DNA from: Sphingopyxis sp. 2PD
GTDB taxonomy: Bacteria; Pseudomonadota; Alphaproteobacteria; Sphingomonadales; Sphingomonadaceae
Assembly: GCF_005503695.1 (NCBI RefSeq)
Contig: NZ_SCMU01000003.1
Location: 124,001-188,000, forward strand
DNA length: 64,000 nt
Direction: 5' to 3'
The notes beneath the pieces were generated by a model. That model did no database searches and was not told where the DNA came from. It saw nothing but the letters and a program-made list of their open reading frames with translations. The translations under genes were made by a program, and so were the position numbers. Below are positions 35,692 to 46,108 of the stretch, piece after piece (within the stretch, counting starts at the first letter, position 1; each line of letters begins with the position of its first letter).

Positions 35692-36864
35692 ATGAACATG
35701 GCTCTACGCAAGGACGCGCTGCGTGATCAGCGCGCAAAAATGTTGGCGGCGGCGCCCGACTGGCGCGCCTCCGACGCACGCGTCAACCCGCGGGTCGCGA
35801 TCGGTTCGATCGTCGCGATGTGGGTGATTTATTTCCTGATCACCACGGGCCTCGCGATGCTGACCGGCGTGGCGGAACCGCTGTCGTCGATCTGGCGCCG
35901 CGCGATCGTGGTCGTGGCGGGCATTTTATGCACCTTTGTCCTCTACCAGTTACTGCAACGCGCGCAGCCACAGAGTTTCGGCGCGCGCCTGGCCGCCGCG
36001 CTCGGCGCCGCGGTGCCGCTGGTGATCGTCTATGCCTCGGTCAACCTGCTCGTCTTTTATTACTGGTTCCCGGTTCCCGAAGCGACGCGGATCATCGAGG
36101 AAATGCAGGCGAAGTTCCCCGGCGCGTGGGAAACGATCCTGATTCTCGACAGCTCGATCCGCTGGTATTTCTTCTTTGCCGTCTGGGCGGCGCTCTATGT
36201 CGCCTTCGGCTATGCGAACGAAATGCGCGCGGTCGAACGGCGCGCCAATCATTTCCGGCTGGAGGCCAAAAATGCCCAGCTGCGCGCGCTGCATTATCAG
36301 GTGAACCCGCATTTCCTGTTCAACACGCTCAACTCACTGTCGACGCTCGTCCTGAAAGGATCGAAGAGCGAGGCAGAGACGATGATCATGAACCTGTCGT
36401 CCTTCCTGCGTTCCAGCCTTGCGATCGACCCCGAACAGCTTGTCAGCCTTGACGAAGAAATCGCGCTGCAACGCCTGTATCTCGAAATCGAGCAAACGCG
36501 TTTTCCCGATCGTTTACAGGTCGAGGTGACGATGCCCGACGAACTAAAAAACGCCTGCGTCCCGGTGTTGATCCTGCAACCGATCATCGAAAATGCGATT
36601 AAATATGGCGTCGCGCCGACCAAGGGCAAAATCGCGATCCGGTTGCACGCCAGCGCCGAATATGGGCTGCTGGTGCTGCGCATCGACAACGACATCGATC
36701 CCAAGGCGCCGACCCCGGCGTCGGGAACCGGGCTCGGCCTCGGCAATGTTCGCGAACGACTGCTCACGCGTTACGGTCCGACCGCAGGGTGCGAGTGGGG
36801 ACCGTCGGACGATGGCGGCTTCGTCGTGTCGCTCTGGCTGCCATTATCACGAGAGGCTCGCTGA
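35692..36864 (+). CDS. LytS-type sensor histidine kinase
   Basis: 390 residues. Four membrane helices (about 37-57, 70-88, 105-125, 155-175) with almost no periplasmic loops, a short coiled linker, then the His_kinase domain with LHYQVNPHFLFNTLNSL, where His207 is the expected phosphorylation site, and a HATPase with PIIENAIKYG and GTGLGLGNVRERL. Its stop overlaps the response regulator start (TGATG). This is a LytS/YehU-like sensor; the signal is unknown, perhaps sensed inside the membrane. Confidence 0.92.
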   Translation: MNMALRKDALRDQRAKMLAAAPDWRASDARVNPRVAIGSIVAMWVIYFLITTGLAMLTGVAEPLSSIWRRAIVVVAGILCTFVLYQLLQRAQPQSFGARLAAALGAAVPLVIVYASVNLLVFYYWFPVPEATRIIEEMQAKFPGAWETILILDSSIRWYFFFAVWAALYVAFGYANEMRAVERRANHFRLEAKNAQLRALHYQVNPHFLFNTLNSLSTLVLKGSKSEAETMIMNLSSFLRSSLAIDPEQLVSLDEEIALQRLYLEIEQTRFPDRLQVEVTMPDELKNACVPVLILQPIIENAIKYGVAPTKGKIAIRLHASAEYGLLVLRIDNDIDPKAPTPASGTGLGLGNVRERLLTRYGPTAGCEWGPSDDGGFVVSLWLPLSREAR

Positions 36865-37595
36865 TGATCCAGACGCTGCGTACCCTGATCGTCGATGACG
36901 AACCGCTGGCGATCGAACGCCTGCAGATCCTGACCGGCCAGCAGGACGGCGTATCGCTGGTCGGCACCGCCAGCGACGGCGCCTCGGCACTCCGCATGGT
37001 CGACGCCCTCGCCCCCGATCTCGTCCTGTGCGACATCGCGATGCCCGATCTCAACGGGCTGGAGGTTGCCGCCGCGATCGACCGGCTCGACAATCCGCCG
37101 GCGGTGATTTTTGTCACCGCATTCGACCAATATGCGGTCGCCGCCTTCGACGTCGCGGCGGTCGACTATCTGCTCAAACCGGTGTCGCCCGACCGCCTCG
37201 CCCGTGCGCTCGCGCGGGTGCGCGAATGGCGCGCGGCGGAACGCGCGCCGACGCAAAAGAGCAAATGGATCAACGAATTCTGGGTCCAGAACCGCGGCGA
37301 AATGCTGCGCATCGACGCGGGCCAGGTCGATCTGATCGAAGCCGAGCGCGATTATATGCGGCTTCACGTCGGCGCGCGCAGCTGGCTCATTCACCAGACC
37401 ATCAAATCACTGGAAGCGCGGATGAACCCCGATCAGTTCATGCGCATTCACCGCTCGAAAATGGTTCGTCGCGACGGGATTGTCGGGCTGAAACATCATG
37501 GCGACGGGGCGTGGAGCGTGGATCTGGGCGATGGCGGCATCCACCGCGTCGGCCGCACCTATCTCCACGACGTCAAGTCCATCATGCACGCCTGA
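36864..37595 (+). CDS. LytTR-family response regulator
   Basis: 243 residues from the ATG at 36864, overlapping the kinase stop; GAGAGG precedes it. Receiver domain with acidic pair Asp11-Asp12 and phospho-acceptor Asp57 (LVLCDIAMPDLNG), Lys in YLLKPVSP. LytTR DNA-binding domain about 145-243 (AERDYMRLHVGARSWLIHQT, MRIHRSKMVRRDGI). Partner of the preceding LytS-type kinase. Targets are not visible. A long bidirectional terminator hairpin follows. Confidence 0.92.
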   Translation: MIQTLRTLIVDDEPLAIERLQILTGQQDGVSLVGTASDGASALRMVDALAPDLVLCDIAMPDLNGLEVAAAIDRLDNPPAVIFVTAFDQYAVAAFDVAAVDYLLKPVSPDRLARALARVREWRAAERAPTQKSKWINEFWVQNRGEMLRIDAGQVDLIEAERDYMRLHVGARSWLIHQTIKSLEARMNPDQFMRIHRSKMVRRDGIVGLKHHGDGAWSVDLGDGGIHRVGRTYLHDVKSIMHA

Positions 37596-37641
37596 ACCAA
37601 AAAGGCGGCCATGCTGTTCCAGCATGACAGCCTTTTTGGTT
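37595..37641. terminator. Bidirectional terminator between the LytTR gene and urcA
   Basis: AACCAAAAAGGC (37595-37606) pairs perfectly with GCCTTTTTGGTT (37630-37641), with an inner stem ATGCTG-TTC-CAGCAT (37611-37625). It gives an A-run and a T-run on either side, so works for both convergent genes. Confidence 0.85.
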
Positions 37642-37657
37642 GGCGCATTCCGCACCG

Positions 37658-38014
37658 TCAGGGCGCGGCGACCGTGATCGTCTTGCCGCGATCGGCCAAC
37701 CGGGTGCCGTCGCCGTTCAGCAGGCTGGCGAGCTTCACATCCGCGTCGGCCAGCGTGGCGGTTTCGCATTCCAGCGACAATGCCCGCTCGTGCAAGGTCT
37801 GGCGGTAGTTCGGGCGGCTGTCGCAAACCTTGCGAACGGCGGACTTGACCCGCGCGTTCAGTCGGTCGCGCCCTTCCACGCTCGTCAGGTTCAGGTCGTC
37901 ATAGCGCACGACGACGCTACGCTGTGTGTCTTCGTCGTCGGCCGCGAAAGCCGGGACGCTCAGGCCAACGCACGCGATCGGCGCGGTCAGCAGGATCAGG
38001 GAAAGTTTCGCCAT
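37658..38014 (-). CDS. UrcA family secreted protein
   Basis: 118 residues from the ATG at 38014. Signal peptide MAKLSLILLTAPIACVGLSV ending PAFAA. The mature part (SVVVRYDDLNLTSVEGRDRL, then KVCDSRPN and LECETATL) matches the UrcA family: a YDDLxL-like strand and two cysteines likely to form a disulphide. Function unknown; the family is common in sphingomonads and Caulobacterales. Its leader carries a strong hairpin (38040-38091). Confidence 0.82.
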   Translation of the reverse strand: MAKLSLILLTAPIACVGLSVPAFAADDEDTQRSVVVRYDDLNLTSVEGRDRLNARVKSAVRKVCDSRPNYRQTLHERALSLECETATLADADVKLASLLNGDGTRLADRGKTITVAAP

Positions 38015-38039
38015 GGGGGAGTCCTCTCTTGGGGGATGA

Positions 38040-38091
38040 TGCGGGACACGGAGTTTCTGGACCGGGGAGACCAGCACCTCCGCATCCCGCA
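38040..38091 (-). other. Stem-loop in the urcA leader
   Basis: Arms TGCGGGA-x2-CGGAG and CTCCG-x2-TCCCGCA pair over twelve bases with a symmetric two-base internal loop, 26 bases before the urcA start on the reverse strand. It might be a leader structure or merely a repeat. No T-run follows. Confidence 0.5.
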
Positions 38092-38260
38092 CAACCGTGA
38101 TACTCCCTAGACGTCATCAGAATCGCGTTTGGATCGATCGGAGCGAAAGGCCGGTCGATTACCGGACGAAAGCCGTTCATCCGTCGACGAACGGACGAGA
38201 GGCGGGCAATTTGATGGCGTCACACTTGCATCTGGCGCCCGCCCATGGCCAAATCGCGCC

Positions 38261-38752
38261 GTGCCAAGGAAATTATCTTTCGTCGCGAGTCGTCATCGTG
38301 GTGTCCGGCTGTTCCGCTGGTCGTCGGCGGCGCTGGCCGGGGTCATTGCCGGGATGCTGCTCGGCGAGATGGCGGTTGGAACGCGATCGATCGGCGGAAT
38401 GGGCGAGCCTGCGACCTATTCGCACCTCAGCGCGAACCCCGACGCCGCGGCGGCGCCCGTCGGCGGAGCGGCGCCCTGTCCCGATTGCCGCGACAGCTAC
38501 GGCGTCGCCGCGCGCCTCCGCGCCGATCGCGAAGACCGGATGAGCCATGAGTTTCGCGAGCTGGGCGCGGTCGACCTCGATCCGCCGCCACCGGACGAAC
38601 CCGATGACGGCTATCGCTATGGCGGCCGCTTTCCGGACCCGCCGCAGCGCGAGATACGTCGCGTCGCGACGGCCCCCGCGATTGCGCCCGCCAGCGTGGC
38701 GGACGACGAACCGGTCGCCGCGGAAACGTCGGCGCTACCGCCGCAATACTGA
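38261..38752 (+). CDS. Hypothetical single-pass membrane protein
   Basis: 163 residues if it begins at GTG 38261, giving a basic start (PRKLSFVASRHRGVRLFRW) then one membrane helix (SSAALAGVIAGMLLGEMAVG) and a proline/acid-rich outer region with a CPDC motif (GAAPCPDCRDSYG) and DPPPPDEPDDGYRYGGRFPD. The same frame is open from a TTG at 38129, but the extra 44 residues do not look like protein. Neither start has a clear ribosome site. No family recognised. Convergent with the next gene, four bases apart. Confidence 0.5.
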   Translation: MPRKLSFVASRHRGVRLFRWSSAALAGVIAGMLLGEMAVGTRSIGGMGEPATYSHLSANPDAAAAPVGGAAPCPDCRDSYGVAARLRADREDRMSHEFRELGAVDLDPPPPDEPDDGYRYGGRFPDPPQREIRRVATAPAIAPASVADDEPVAAETSALPPQY

Positions 38753-38756
38753 TTGA

Positions 38757-39170
38757 TCAGCGCGGCTGCGGCGCGACCGGCTGGGCGCAGCGCGTCGTGT
38801 CGCCCGCTTTACACGCGGCAACATCGGCCTCCCACTTCATCCGTTCTTCGGCCGACATCGCCGCGACACGCGCCTTTTCGGCTTCGTAAGCAGCAGTTTC
38901 TTCGGCGAACTCGGCCTGGTCATGCGCGACCTGCTGCGCCACTGCCGAAACTTCCTGCTCATAAGTAGTGATTTCGGCCTTGGCGCGCGCCGCCTGTTCG
39001 GCATTGAGCCGTGCGGTGTTCGACCGTTCCTCGGCCGTCGTGCCGTCGGGCAGCTTGGTTTGCGCTGCGGGCGCTTCGGTGGGCGTCGCGACCGGCGCCT
39101 GAAACGCTGCAACCTGTCCGGTGCCGACCAGTGCCATCGCGGTAGCTGCCGCCAGAATGATCTTTTTCAT
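38757..39170 (-). CDS. Hypothetical secreted coiled-coil protein
   Basis: 137 residues from the ATG at 39170 with GGAGA seven bases upstream. Signal peptide MKKIILAAATAMALVGTGQV ending AAFQAP. The mature protein is mainly a charged, alanine-rich helix (NTARLNAEQAARAKAEITTY, QAEFAEETAAYEAEKARVAA) predicted to form a coiled coil, ending with two cysteines (VAACKAGDTTRCAQ). No known family recognised. Divergent from the BCCT transporter gene. Confidence 0.65.
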   Translation of the reverse strand: MKKIILAAATAMALVGTGQVAAFQAPVATPTEAPAAQTKLPDGTTAEERSNTARLNAEQAARAKAEITTYEQEVSAVAQQVAHDQAEFAEETAAYEAEKARVAAMSAEERMKWEADVAACKAGDTTRCAQPVAPQPR

Positions 39171-39315
39171 CGAAGTCTCTCCTTCAATCCATCGCTTTGG
39201 CGGTCCAACGCATGGCTGCATCGGGCGTTCCAGCCCGGATCACTGCCCGTTGATTGACCTTCGCAAGGCCAGGGGTCATGCTGCCCCGCCGCACCTTGTC
39301 CGATCGGACGCCGAT

Positions 39316-40848
39316 TTGCCAGCATTGCCAAAGCACCCGCTCAACCGCGCCGTCTTTTTCGCCCCGCTCGCGGTGCTGCTGGCGGCGGTCGGCCTCAGCC
39401 TGTGGCAGGGCGCCGCCGTGCTCGCCACCGAGGTCGCGATCAATGACTGGATCTTGCTCCATTTTTCGCCGCTGTTCGCCTGGTCCGGCCTCGCCTTTCT
39501 GGCGCTTCTCGCCAGTGTCGCACTTTCTCCGCTCGGCGGGCGCACCATCGGCGGACCGCATGCGAAGCCGATCCTGAACCGTTGGCGCTGGTTCGCGGTG
39601 ACGCTCTGTACCACGATCGCGACCGGCATCCTGTTCTGGGGTGCCGCCGAACCGCTGTTCCACCTCAACGATCCGCCCGCGATGCTCGGTCTGACCCCCG
39701 GCAGCGACGCCGCCGCGACCTTTGCGATGTCGACGATGTTCCTGCACTGGACGCTGACGCCTTACGCCATCTACACCGTCGCCGGGCTCGCCTTCGCGCT
39801 CGTCTATTACAATCACCGCGAACCGTTCAGCCTGTCATCGCTGTTCGTCCCCCTCCTCGGGACGCGCGCGCACGGCCCCGTCGGCACCGGCATCGACATC
39901 CTCTGCCTCTATGCGCTGGTCGCAGGCATGGCCGCCTCGCTCGGCGCTGGCCTGCTCGCGCTAGCGGGCGGGATCGAGGGGATCGGCGGGTTTGCGGGCG
40001 GCGCCGCACTGCGCTGGGCGATCGCCGCGGCCATCGTCGGCAGCTTCCTCATCTCCGCCGCGACGGGGCTGCAAAAGGGGATAGCCGGGCTCTCGGTACT
40101 CAACACGTGGATATTCTTCGCCATCGTCGCCTTCGTGCTGCTCGCCGGCCCGACCGCGCGGATGTTCGACCTCGCGCTGCGCGGTACCTTCGACTATTTC
40201 CAGACCTTCATCCCCCGCAACCTTGGCCTCGACGTCGATACGGGCTGGCACCGGCAATGGACGATCTTCAACTGGGCCAACTGGTTCGCCTGGGCGCCGG
40301 TGACCGCGCTGTTTCTCGGCCGTCTCGCCGTCGGCTATAGCGTCCGCGCCTTCATCCTCTACAATCTGGTCCTGCCGTCGTTGTTCGGCGCGGTGTGGAT
40401 GACCGCGATCGCAGGCGCAACGATCGCGCTTGACCAGCAAAGCGGCGCCAGCCTCTACGCGATCCTGACCGCGCAGGGTCCCGACCCGGTGCTGTTCCGC
40501 CTGTTCAGCGCGCTCGGCGGCGGCCCCGGCGTCGCGGCGGTCGTGCTGTTCGCGATCTTCCTGTCCTATGTCGCAGGGGCCGACGCCAATGTCTCTGCGA
40601 TGAGCGCGCTGTCGACGCACGGCATCTCGCCCGAAACGCCGGAAGCGCCGCTGTGGGTGCAAGCCGTCTGGGGCATCACCGTCGGGCTGGTTGCACTGGT
40701 GCTCGTCGCGAGCGGCGGCATCGACGGCATCCGCATGATGTCGGTACTGGGCGGCTTTCCTGCGCTGTTCGTGATTATCGGAGCGGCACTGTCGCTGATC
40801 GCGATGGCGGTACGGGGACGGCATGACGCCGCCCCCGCCCAATCCTGA
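39316..40848 (+). CDS. BCCT family transporter, divergent
   Basis: About 510 residues; the start is uncertain. The frame is open far upstream without a good ATG; the TTG at 39316 puts a short basic head before the first helix. About 12 membrane helices. BCCT landmarks: TGILFWGAAEPLFHLNDPP, HWTLTPYAIYTVAGLAFALV, and the signature WTIFNWANWFAWAPVTALFL with GRLAVG. The glycine-rich motif of betaine transporters (GMGIG before the FWG) reads TTIATG, so the substrate may not be betaine, choline or carnitine. A small hairpin TCCTGAG-N8-CTCAGGA (40843-40864) separates it from the convergent M13 gene. Confidence 0.82.
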   Translation: MPALPKHPLNRAVFFAPLAVLLAAVGLSLWQGAAVLATEVAINDWILLHFSPLFAWSGLAFLALLASVALSPLGGRTIGGPHAKPILNRWRWFAVTLCTTIATGILFWGAAEPLFHLNDPPAMLGLTPGSDAAATFAMSTMFLHWTLTPYAIYTVAGLAFALVYYNHREPFSLSSLFVPLLGTRAHGPVGTGIDILCLYALVAGMAASLGAGLLALAGGIEGIGGFAGGAALRWAIAAAIVGSFLISAATGLQKGIAGLSVLNTWIFFAIVAFVLLAGPTARMFDLALRGTFDYFQTFIPRNLGLDVDTGWHRQWTIFNWANWFAWAPVTALFLGRLAVGYSVRAFILYNLVLPSLFGAVWMTAIAGATIALDQQSGASLYAILTAQGPDPVLFRLFSALGGGPGVAAVVLFAIFLSYVAGADANVSAMSALSTHGISPETPEAPLWVQAVWGITVGLVALVLVASGGIDGIRMMSVLGGFPALFVIIGAALSLIAMAVRGRHDAAPAQS

Positions 40849-40864
40849 GAAAGGGGTCTCAGGA

Positions 40865-42940
40865 CTACCAGATCCGGGTCCGTTCCTCGGGCTTCAGATA
40901 ATATTTGGCGCCCGCCTGGACGCCGAACGCCTTGTACCAGGCATCGACATTGCGCACCGGCCCGATGATCCGCCAGCGCGCGGGGCTGTGCGGATCGCTC
41001 GCCACCTGCTGCTTGATCGCATCCTCGCGCTGCTTGGTGCGCCACGCCTGCGCAAAGGCCAGGAAAAAGCGCTGGTCGCCGGTCAGCCCGTCAATCACCG
41101 GCGCGGGTTTGCCGCCGAGCGAGCGCTGGTACGCGTCATACGCGACCTCCAGCCCGGCAAGGTCGGCGATATTCTCGCCCATCGTCAGGTCGGGATTGAT
41201 GAACGATCCCGGCGCGGCTTCATAGGTCGCATATTGCGCCCCGAACGCCTTGGCCGCGGCGTCGAACTTCGCCGCGTCCTCGGCGGTCCACCAGTCGCGC
41301 ACCGCGCCGTCGGCGTCGATCTTGCGGCCCTGATCATCGAAGCCATGGATGATTTCGTGCCCGATCACCGCGCCGATCGCGCCATAATTGACCGCATCAT
41401 CGACACTCTCGCTGAAATAGGGCGCCTGCAAGATGCCCGCCGGGAACACGATCTTGTTCTCCAGTCCGCCATTATAGGCGTTCACTTCCTGCGGGTTCAT
41501 CGCCCATTTCTTGCGGTCGACCGGCTTGTTGAGGTCGCCCAGCGCATAGGCATATTCGAATGCCGAACTGCGCTTCACATTGCCATACAGGTCGGTGGGA
41601 TCGATCCGGAGCGCCGCATAGTCGCGCCATTTGTCGGGATAGCCGACCATGACGTCCATCTTGGCAAGCTTGGCCAGCGCCGCGTCCTTCGTCGCGGGTG
41701 CCATCCAGCTGTTGGCGCGGATGCGGTCGCCCATCGCCAGCTTCAGATTGGCGACCAGCACCTCCATCTTCGCCTTCGCGCTCGCGGGGAAATATTGCGT
41801 CGAATAGGTTTCGCCGACCAGCTCACCCAGGCTGCCATCGACCAGCGTCAGCCCACGTTTCCAGCGCGGGCGCAGCTCGCCAACCCCGCTCAGCGCCTTG
41901 GTATATTCGAACCGGCTGTCGACGAACGCCTTCGACAGATAGGGCGCGGCGCTGTTCGCGACGTGGAACTGCTGCCACAGCTTGATCGTGTCGAGCGGCG
42001 TGCGGGCATAGAGCGCCGCAATATCGCGCACCGCGGTCTTTTCATTGACGATGATGCGCTTTTGCGGTGCGATACCCGCCCCCGCAAACCACGCAGTCCA
42101 GTCGAGCCCCGGCGCATAGGCGGCGAGTTCGTCGGACGACATCGGATTGTTGATCTTGCCGATGTCGCGGCGATCGGCGATCGCCCAGCTGACCTTTGCG
42201 ATCTCGGTCTCGAACGCCATCACCGCATCGGCGGCCTTTTCGGGATCGGCGTTCCCCACCATCTTCATCGTCCGCGCGATATAGGCGCGATAGGCGTCGC
42301 GCTGCGGCTTGAAACCGTCGCTCAGATAATAGTCGCGCTCGGGCAGACCAAGCCCCGCCTGCCCGAGCCATAGCACATTGACCGTCGGATCGGCGGTGTC
42401 GGCATAGGGGCCGCCGCTGACGATCGTCGCACCGAAGCCGCCCTGCGTGCCGCCCATGAAGCGCGCCATGGCCGATTTATCGTTGACCGCGCTGACCGCG
42501 CCGATGTCAGCGAGCAAGGGCTTGGCGCCCAGCGCCTCGACCCGCGTTTCGTCCATGAAGCTCTGATAAAGCCCGCCGACCTGGCTCGTTGCCGGCGCCC
42601 CGGCGACCACCGCGCGCAGCTGGCGCTGGGTCAGGTTGTAAACGTCGTAATCGACCCCCGCCGACGCCTGATCCGACGGAATTTCGGTCCGCGCGAACCA
42701 GCCGCCGTTGGCATATTTGTCGAAATCGTCGCCGGGCTTCACATTCGGGTCGCGCGCGCCGAGATCGACCCCCCAGGTGCCAAAGGTCAGTGCCTTCAGC
42801 GATTCCGCGTCACCCGCACCTTCGTCCGCGCCACCCGCATGCAATGATGCGCCCGGCCCCGCTTCCCTCGCGGTTGCCGGTGCCGTCGATAGCGCGATTG
42901 CGATCGCAAGGCCCGCTGCCCCGCCCAAAAATTTGATCAT
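40865..42940 (-). CDS. M13 family zinc metallopeptidase (neprilysin/PepO-like), secreted
   Basis: 691 residues. Signal peptide [20 protein letters not shown] ending PATAR. The mature part starts with the M13 substrate-domain motif [19 protein letters not shown] (about 63-82). Zinc site [21 protein letters not shown] (HExxH, about 535) and the third ligand in [17 protein letters not shown] (ExxxD, about 592). It ends in TRIW, close to the conserved C-terminal CxVW of the family. Such enzymes cut short peptides in the periplasm. Confidence 0.93.
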   Translation of the reverse strand: MIKFLGGAAGLAIAIALSTAPATAREAGPGASLHAGGADEGAGDAESLKALTFGTWGVDLGARDPNVKPGDDFDKYANGGWFARTEIPSDQASAGVDYDVYNLTQRQLRAVVAGAPATSQVGGLYQSFMDETRVEALGAKPLLADIGAVSAVNDKSAMARFMGGTQGGFGATIVSGGPYADTADPTVNVLWLGQAGLGLPERDYYLSDGFKPQRDAYRAYIARTMKMVGNADPEKAADAVMAFETEIAKVSWAIADRRDIGKINNPMSSDELAAYAPGLDWTAWFAGAGIAPQKRIIVNEKTAVRDIAALYARTPLDTIKLWQQFHVANSAAPYLSKAFVDSRFEYTKALSGVGELRPRWKRGLTLVDGSLGELVGETYSTQYFPASAKAKMEVLVANLKLAMGDRIRANSWMAPATKDAALAKLAKMDVMVGYPDKWRDYAALRIDPTDLYGNVKRSSAFEYAYALGDLNKPVDRKKWAMNPQEVNAYNGGLENKIVFPAGILQAPYFSESVDDAVNYGAIGAVIGHEIIHGFDDQGRKIDADGAVRDWWTAEDAAKFDAAAKAFGAQYATYEAAPGSFINPDLTMGENIADLAGLEVAYDAYQRSLGGKPAPVIDGLTGDQRFFLAFAQAWRTKQREDAIKQQVASDPHSPARWRIIGPVRNVDAWYKAFGVQAGAKYYLKPEERTRIW

Positions 42941-43148
42941 TCCCCAGTCTCCCTGTGTCCCCGCGCCGCCCGAAACCGGACGACGGCCATGGTCCGACTG
43001 TCCGCCTGCGCCGCCACAGGGTCAAGCGAGCGGCATGACGCTGGTCGAAGCCTTTGTGATGTTGGTGGAAATTCCCCGCATTGCGGGCGGTGTCCACGCA
43101 TCCTATCTACCGGGGAGAGCCGGGTCGAAACGCGCCCTTGCGCCATAA

Positions 43149-43163
43149 GAACAAATCTGGAAC
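43149..43163 (+). promoter_or_regulatory. LexA (SOS) box of uvrA
   Basis: GAAC (43149-43152), seven bases, GAAC (43160-43163): the exact direct-repeat SOS box of alphaproteobacteria. It ends eleven bases before the uvrA ATG, so bound LexA would block transcription or its first steps. Confidence 0.85.
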
Positions 43164-43174
43164 ATACCCCTCCC

Positions 43175-46066
43175 ATGAGTCTCACCCACATCAAAGTGCG
43201 CGGTGCGCGCGAGCATAATCTGAAGGGCGTCGACGTCGACCTGCCGCGTGATGCGTTGATCGTCATCACCGGCCTGTCGGGCAGCGGCAAATCGTCGCTG
43301 GCGTTCGACACCATCTATGCCGAGGGGCAGCGGCGCTATGTCGAGAGCCTGTCGGCCTATGCGCGCCAGTTTCTGGAGATGATGCAGAAGCCCGATGTCG
43401 AGCATATCGACGGCTTGTCGCCCGCGATCAGCATCGAACAGAAGACGACGAGCCGCAACCCGCGCTCGACCGTCGCAACGGTCACCGAAATCTACGACTA
43501 TATGCGCCTGCTCTGGGCGCGCGTCGGCATCCCCTATTCGCCCGAAACCGGCGAGCCGATCAGCGCGCAGACGGTCAGCCAGATGGTCGACCGCGTGATG
43601 GAATTGCCCGAGGGCACGCGCGCCTATCTGCTCGCCCCCGTCGTCCGCGGCCGCAAGGGCGAGTATAAGAAGGAGCTCGCGCAGTGGCAGAAGGACGGCT
43701 TCACGCGCGTCCGCATCAACGGCGAATTTTACGAGATCGGCGACGCCCCCGCGCTCGACAAGAAGTACAAGCATGACATCGAGGTCGTCGTCGATCGCAT
43801 CGCGGTGCGCGAAGGGCTCGGCACAAGGCTCGCCGACAGTTTCGAGACCGCGCTGAAGCTCGCCGAGGGGCTCGCCTATGTCGACCTCGCCGACGGGCCG
43901 GTGCCGGGGCGCGAGGAGGAAGACACCGGCGGCGCGATGAAGGGCGCGGGCATTCCGGCGAACCGGCTGATCTTCAGTGAGAAATTCGCCTGCCCGGTCA
44001 GCGGCTTCACGATCGCCGAGATCGAACCGCGGCTGTTCAGCTTCAACGCGCCGCAAGGCGCCTGCCCCGCGTGCGATGGCCTCGGCGAGCGGCAGGAGTT
44101 CGATCCCGATCTCGTCGTCCCCAACCATGCGCTTAGCCTGAAAAAGGGCGCGGTCGTGCCATGGGCGAAATCGAACCCGCCCTCGCCTTATTATATGCAG
44201 GTGCTCGAAAGCCTGGGCAAAGCCTATGGCTTCGACCTCACCACGCCCTGGCAGGACCTGCCCGGCGAGGTGCAGCTGATCATCCTCTATGGCAGCGGCG
44301 GCAAACCCGTCGAATTGACCTTCAAGGACGGCAAGCGCAGCTACACGACGCACAAGGCGTTCGAAGGGGTGATCGGGAACCTTAATCGCCGGATGCTCCA
44401 GACCGAAAGCGCGTGGATGCGCGAGGAGCTGAGCAAATATCAGACGCCGCAACCGTGTGAGACTTGCCACGGCGCGCGGCTGCGCCCCGAACCGCTGGCG
44501 GTGAAGATTGCGGGCGAGGATATCAGCATGTCGGCGCAGCGCAGCGTCGCCGACGCGCTCGAATGGTTCAGCACGCTCGACGAGAAACTGAACGACACGC
44601 AGCGCCAGATTGCCAAGGCGATCCTGAAAGAGATCAATGAACGGCTCGGCTTCCTCAACAATGTCGGGCTCGACTATCTCAACCTCAATCGCACCAGCGG
44701 CACGCTCAGCGGCGGCGAGAGCCAGCGCATCCGGCTGGCCTCGCAGATCGGTTCGGGCCTGTCGGGCGTGCTCTACGTCCTCGACGAACCGAGCATCGGC
44801 CTCCATCAGCGCGACAATGACCGCCTGCTCGCGACGCTCAAACGCCTGCGCGACCTCGGCAACACGGTGATCGTCGTCGAGCATGACGAGGATGCGATCC
44901 GCCACGCCGATTATGTCGTCGACATGGGCCCCGGCGCGGGCGTCCATGGCGGCGAGATCGTCGCCGAGGGGACGCTGAAGCAGGTGCTGGCGAACAAGAA
45001 GAGCCTGACCGCGGCGTATCTGACGGGCGCGAAGAAGATCGAGGTGCCGAAGCACCGCCGCCCCGGCAACGGCTTCGACCTGGTGCTGAAGGGCGCGCGC
45101 GCCAACAACCTCAACAATGTGACCGCGAAAATCCCGCTCGGCACTTTCACCTGCGTCACCGGGCTGTCGGGCAGCGGCAAGTCGAGCCTGATCATCGACA
45201 CGCTCTATGCCAGCGCGGCGCGCGTGCTCAACGGCGCGCGCATGGTCGCGGGGCCACACGACAGCTTGAAGGGGCTGGAGCATTGCGACAAGGTGATCGA
45301 CATCGACCAGTCGCCGATCGGCCGCACCCCGCGCTCGAACCCCGCGACTTATACGGGCGCTTTCACGGTGATCCGCGACTGGTTCGCCGGGCTGCCCGAA
45401 AGCCAGGCGCGCGGGTACAAGCCCGGACGCTTCAGCTTCAACGTCAAGGGCGGGCGGTGCGAGACGTGCACCGGCGACGGGCTGATCAAGATCGAGATGC
45501 ACTTCCTGCCCGACGTCTATGTGACGTGCGAGACGTGCCACGGCAAACGCTACAACCGCGAAACGCTGGAGGTGAAGTTCAAGGGCATGAGCATCGCCGA
45601 CGTGCTCGACATGACGGTCGAGGATGCGGCGGAGTTTTTCAAGGCGGTGCCCGCGATCCGCGACAAGATGGCGATGCTGGTGCGCGTCGGGCTGGGCTAT
45701 ATCAAGGTCGGGCAGCAGGCGACGACGCTGTCGGGCGGTGAGGCGCAGCGGGTGAAGCTGGCCAAGGAATTGTCGCGGCGATCGACCGGGCAGACGCTCT
45801 ACATCCTCGACGAACCGACCACCGGGCTGCATTTCGAGGATGTCCGCAAGCTGCTCGAAGTGCTCCAGCAGCTGGTCGAACAGGGCAACAGCGTAATCGT
45901 GATCGAGCATAATCTGGACGTCATCAAGACCGCCGACTACATCCTCGATCTTGGTCCGGAAGGCGGGGTGAAGGGCGGCGAGATCGTCGCCGCGGGGACG
46001 CCGGAGCAGGTCGCGAAGAACCCGCGGAGCTTTACCGGGCAGTATCTGAAGCCGTTGCTGAAATAG
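43175..46066 (+). CDS. uvrA: Excinuclease ABC subunit A
   Basis: 963 residues from the ATG at 43175. Two ABC ATPase halves: Walker [10 protein letters not shown] at 33-41 and again at about 663, signature motifs [16 protein letters not shown] and [16 protein letters not shown], and Walker B/D-loop [14 protein letters not shown] and [13 protein letters not shown]. Zinc-finger cysteines are visible ([35 protein letters not shown]). UvrA finds DNA damage and loads UvrB in nucleotide excision repair. It is preceded by an SOS box, so damage-inducible. Confidence 0.97.
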   Translation: MSLTHIKVRGAREHNLKGVDVDLPRDALIVITGLSGSGKSSLAFDTIYAEGQRRYVESLSAYARQFLEMMQKPDVEHIDGLSPAISIEQKTTSRNPRSTVATVTEIYDYMRLLWARVGIPYSPETGEPISAQTVSQMVDRVMELPEGTRAYLLAPVVRGRKGEYKKELAQWQKDGFTRVRINGEFYEIGDAPALDKKYKHDIEVVVDRIAVREGLGTRLADSFETALKLAEGLAYVDLADGPVPGREEEDTGGAMKGAGIPANRLIFSEKFACPVSGFTIAEIEPRLFSFNAPQGACPACDGLGERQEFDPDLVVPNHALSLKKGAVVPWAKSNPPSPYYMQVLESLGKAYGFDLTTPWQDLPGEVQLIILYGSGGKPVELTFKDGKRSYTTHKAFEGVIGNLNRRMLQTESAWMREELSKYQTPQPCETCHGARLRPEPLAVKIAGEDISMSAQRSVADALEWFSTLDEKLNDTQRQIAKAILKEINERLGFLNNVGLDYLNLNRTSGTLSGGESQRIRLASQIGSGLSGVLYVLDEPSIGLHQRDNDRLLATLKRLRDLGNTVIVVEHDEDAIRHADYVVDMGPGAGVHGGEIVAEGTLKQVLANKKSLTAAYLTGAKKIEVPKHRRPGNGFDLVLKGARANNLNNVTAKIPLGTFTCVTGLSGSGKSSLIIDTLYASAARVLNGARMVAGPHDSLKGLEHCDKVIDIDQSPIGRTPRSNPATYTGAFTVIRDWFAGLPESQARGYKPGRFSFNVKGGRCETCTGDGLIKIEMHFLPDVYVTCETCHGKRYNRETLEVKFKGMSIADVLDMTVEDAAEFFKAVPAIRDKMAMLVRVGLGYIKVGQQATTLSGGEAQRVKLAKELSRRSTGQTLYILDEPTTGLHFEDVRKLLEVLQQLVEQGNSVIVIEHNLDVIKTADYILDLGPEGGVKGGEIVAAGTPEQVAKNPRSFTGQYLKPLLK

Positions 46067-46108
46067 GTCTCACCGCTCTTTCCGCCATCATCGCCCCCTC
46101 GCCTGTAT

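Noticed and set aside
38129-38260. N-terminal extension of the unknown membrane protein from TTG 38129
   Set aside because: The 44 added residues are unlike protein and there is no ribosome site. The GTG at 38261 gives a sensible basic head and membrane helix.
38097-38550. Alternative frames overlapping the unknown membrane protein
   Set aside because: They give Arg-rich products without hydrophobic or known segments, and stop within the chosen gene.
43103-45910. A 935-codon reverse-strand frame across uvrA
   Set aside because: Antisense to uvrA with no domain or ribosome site; GC-rich codon bias explains the lack of stops.
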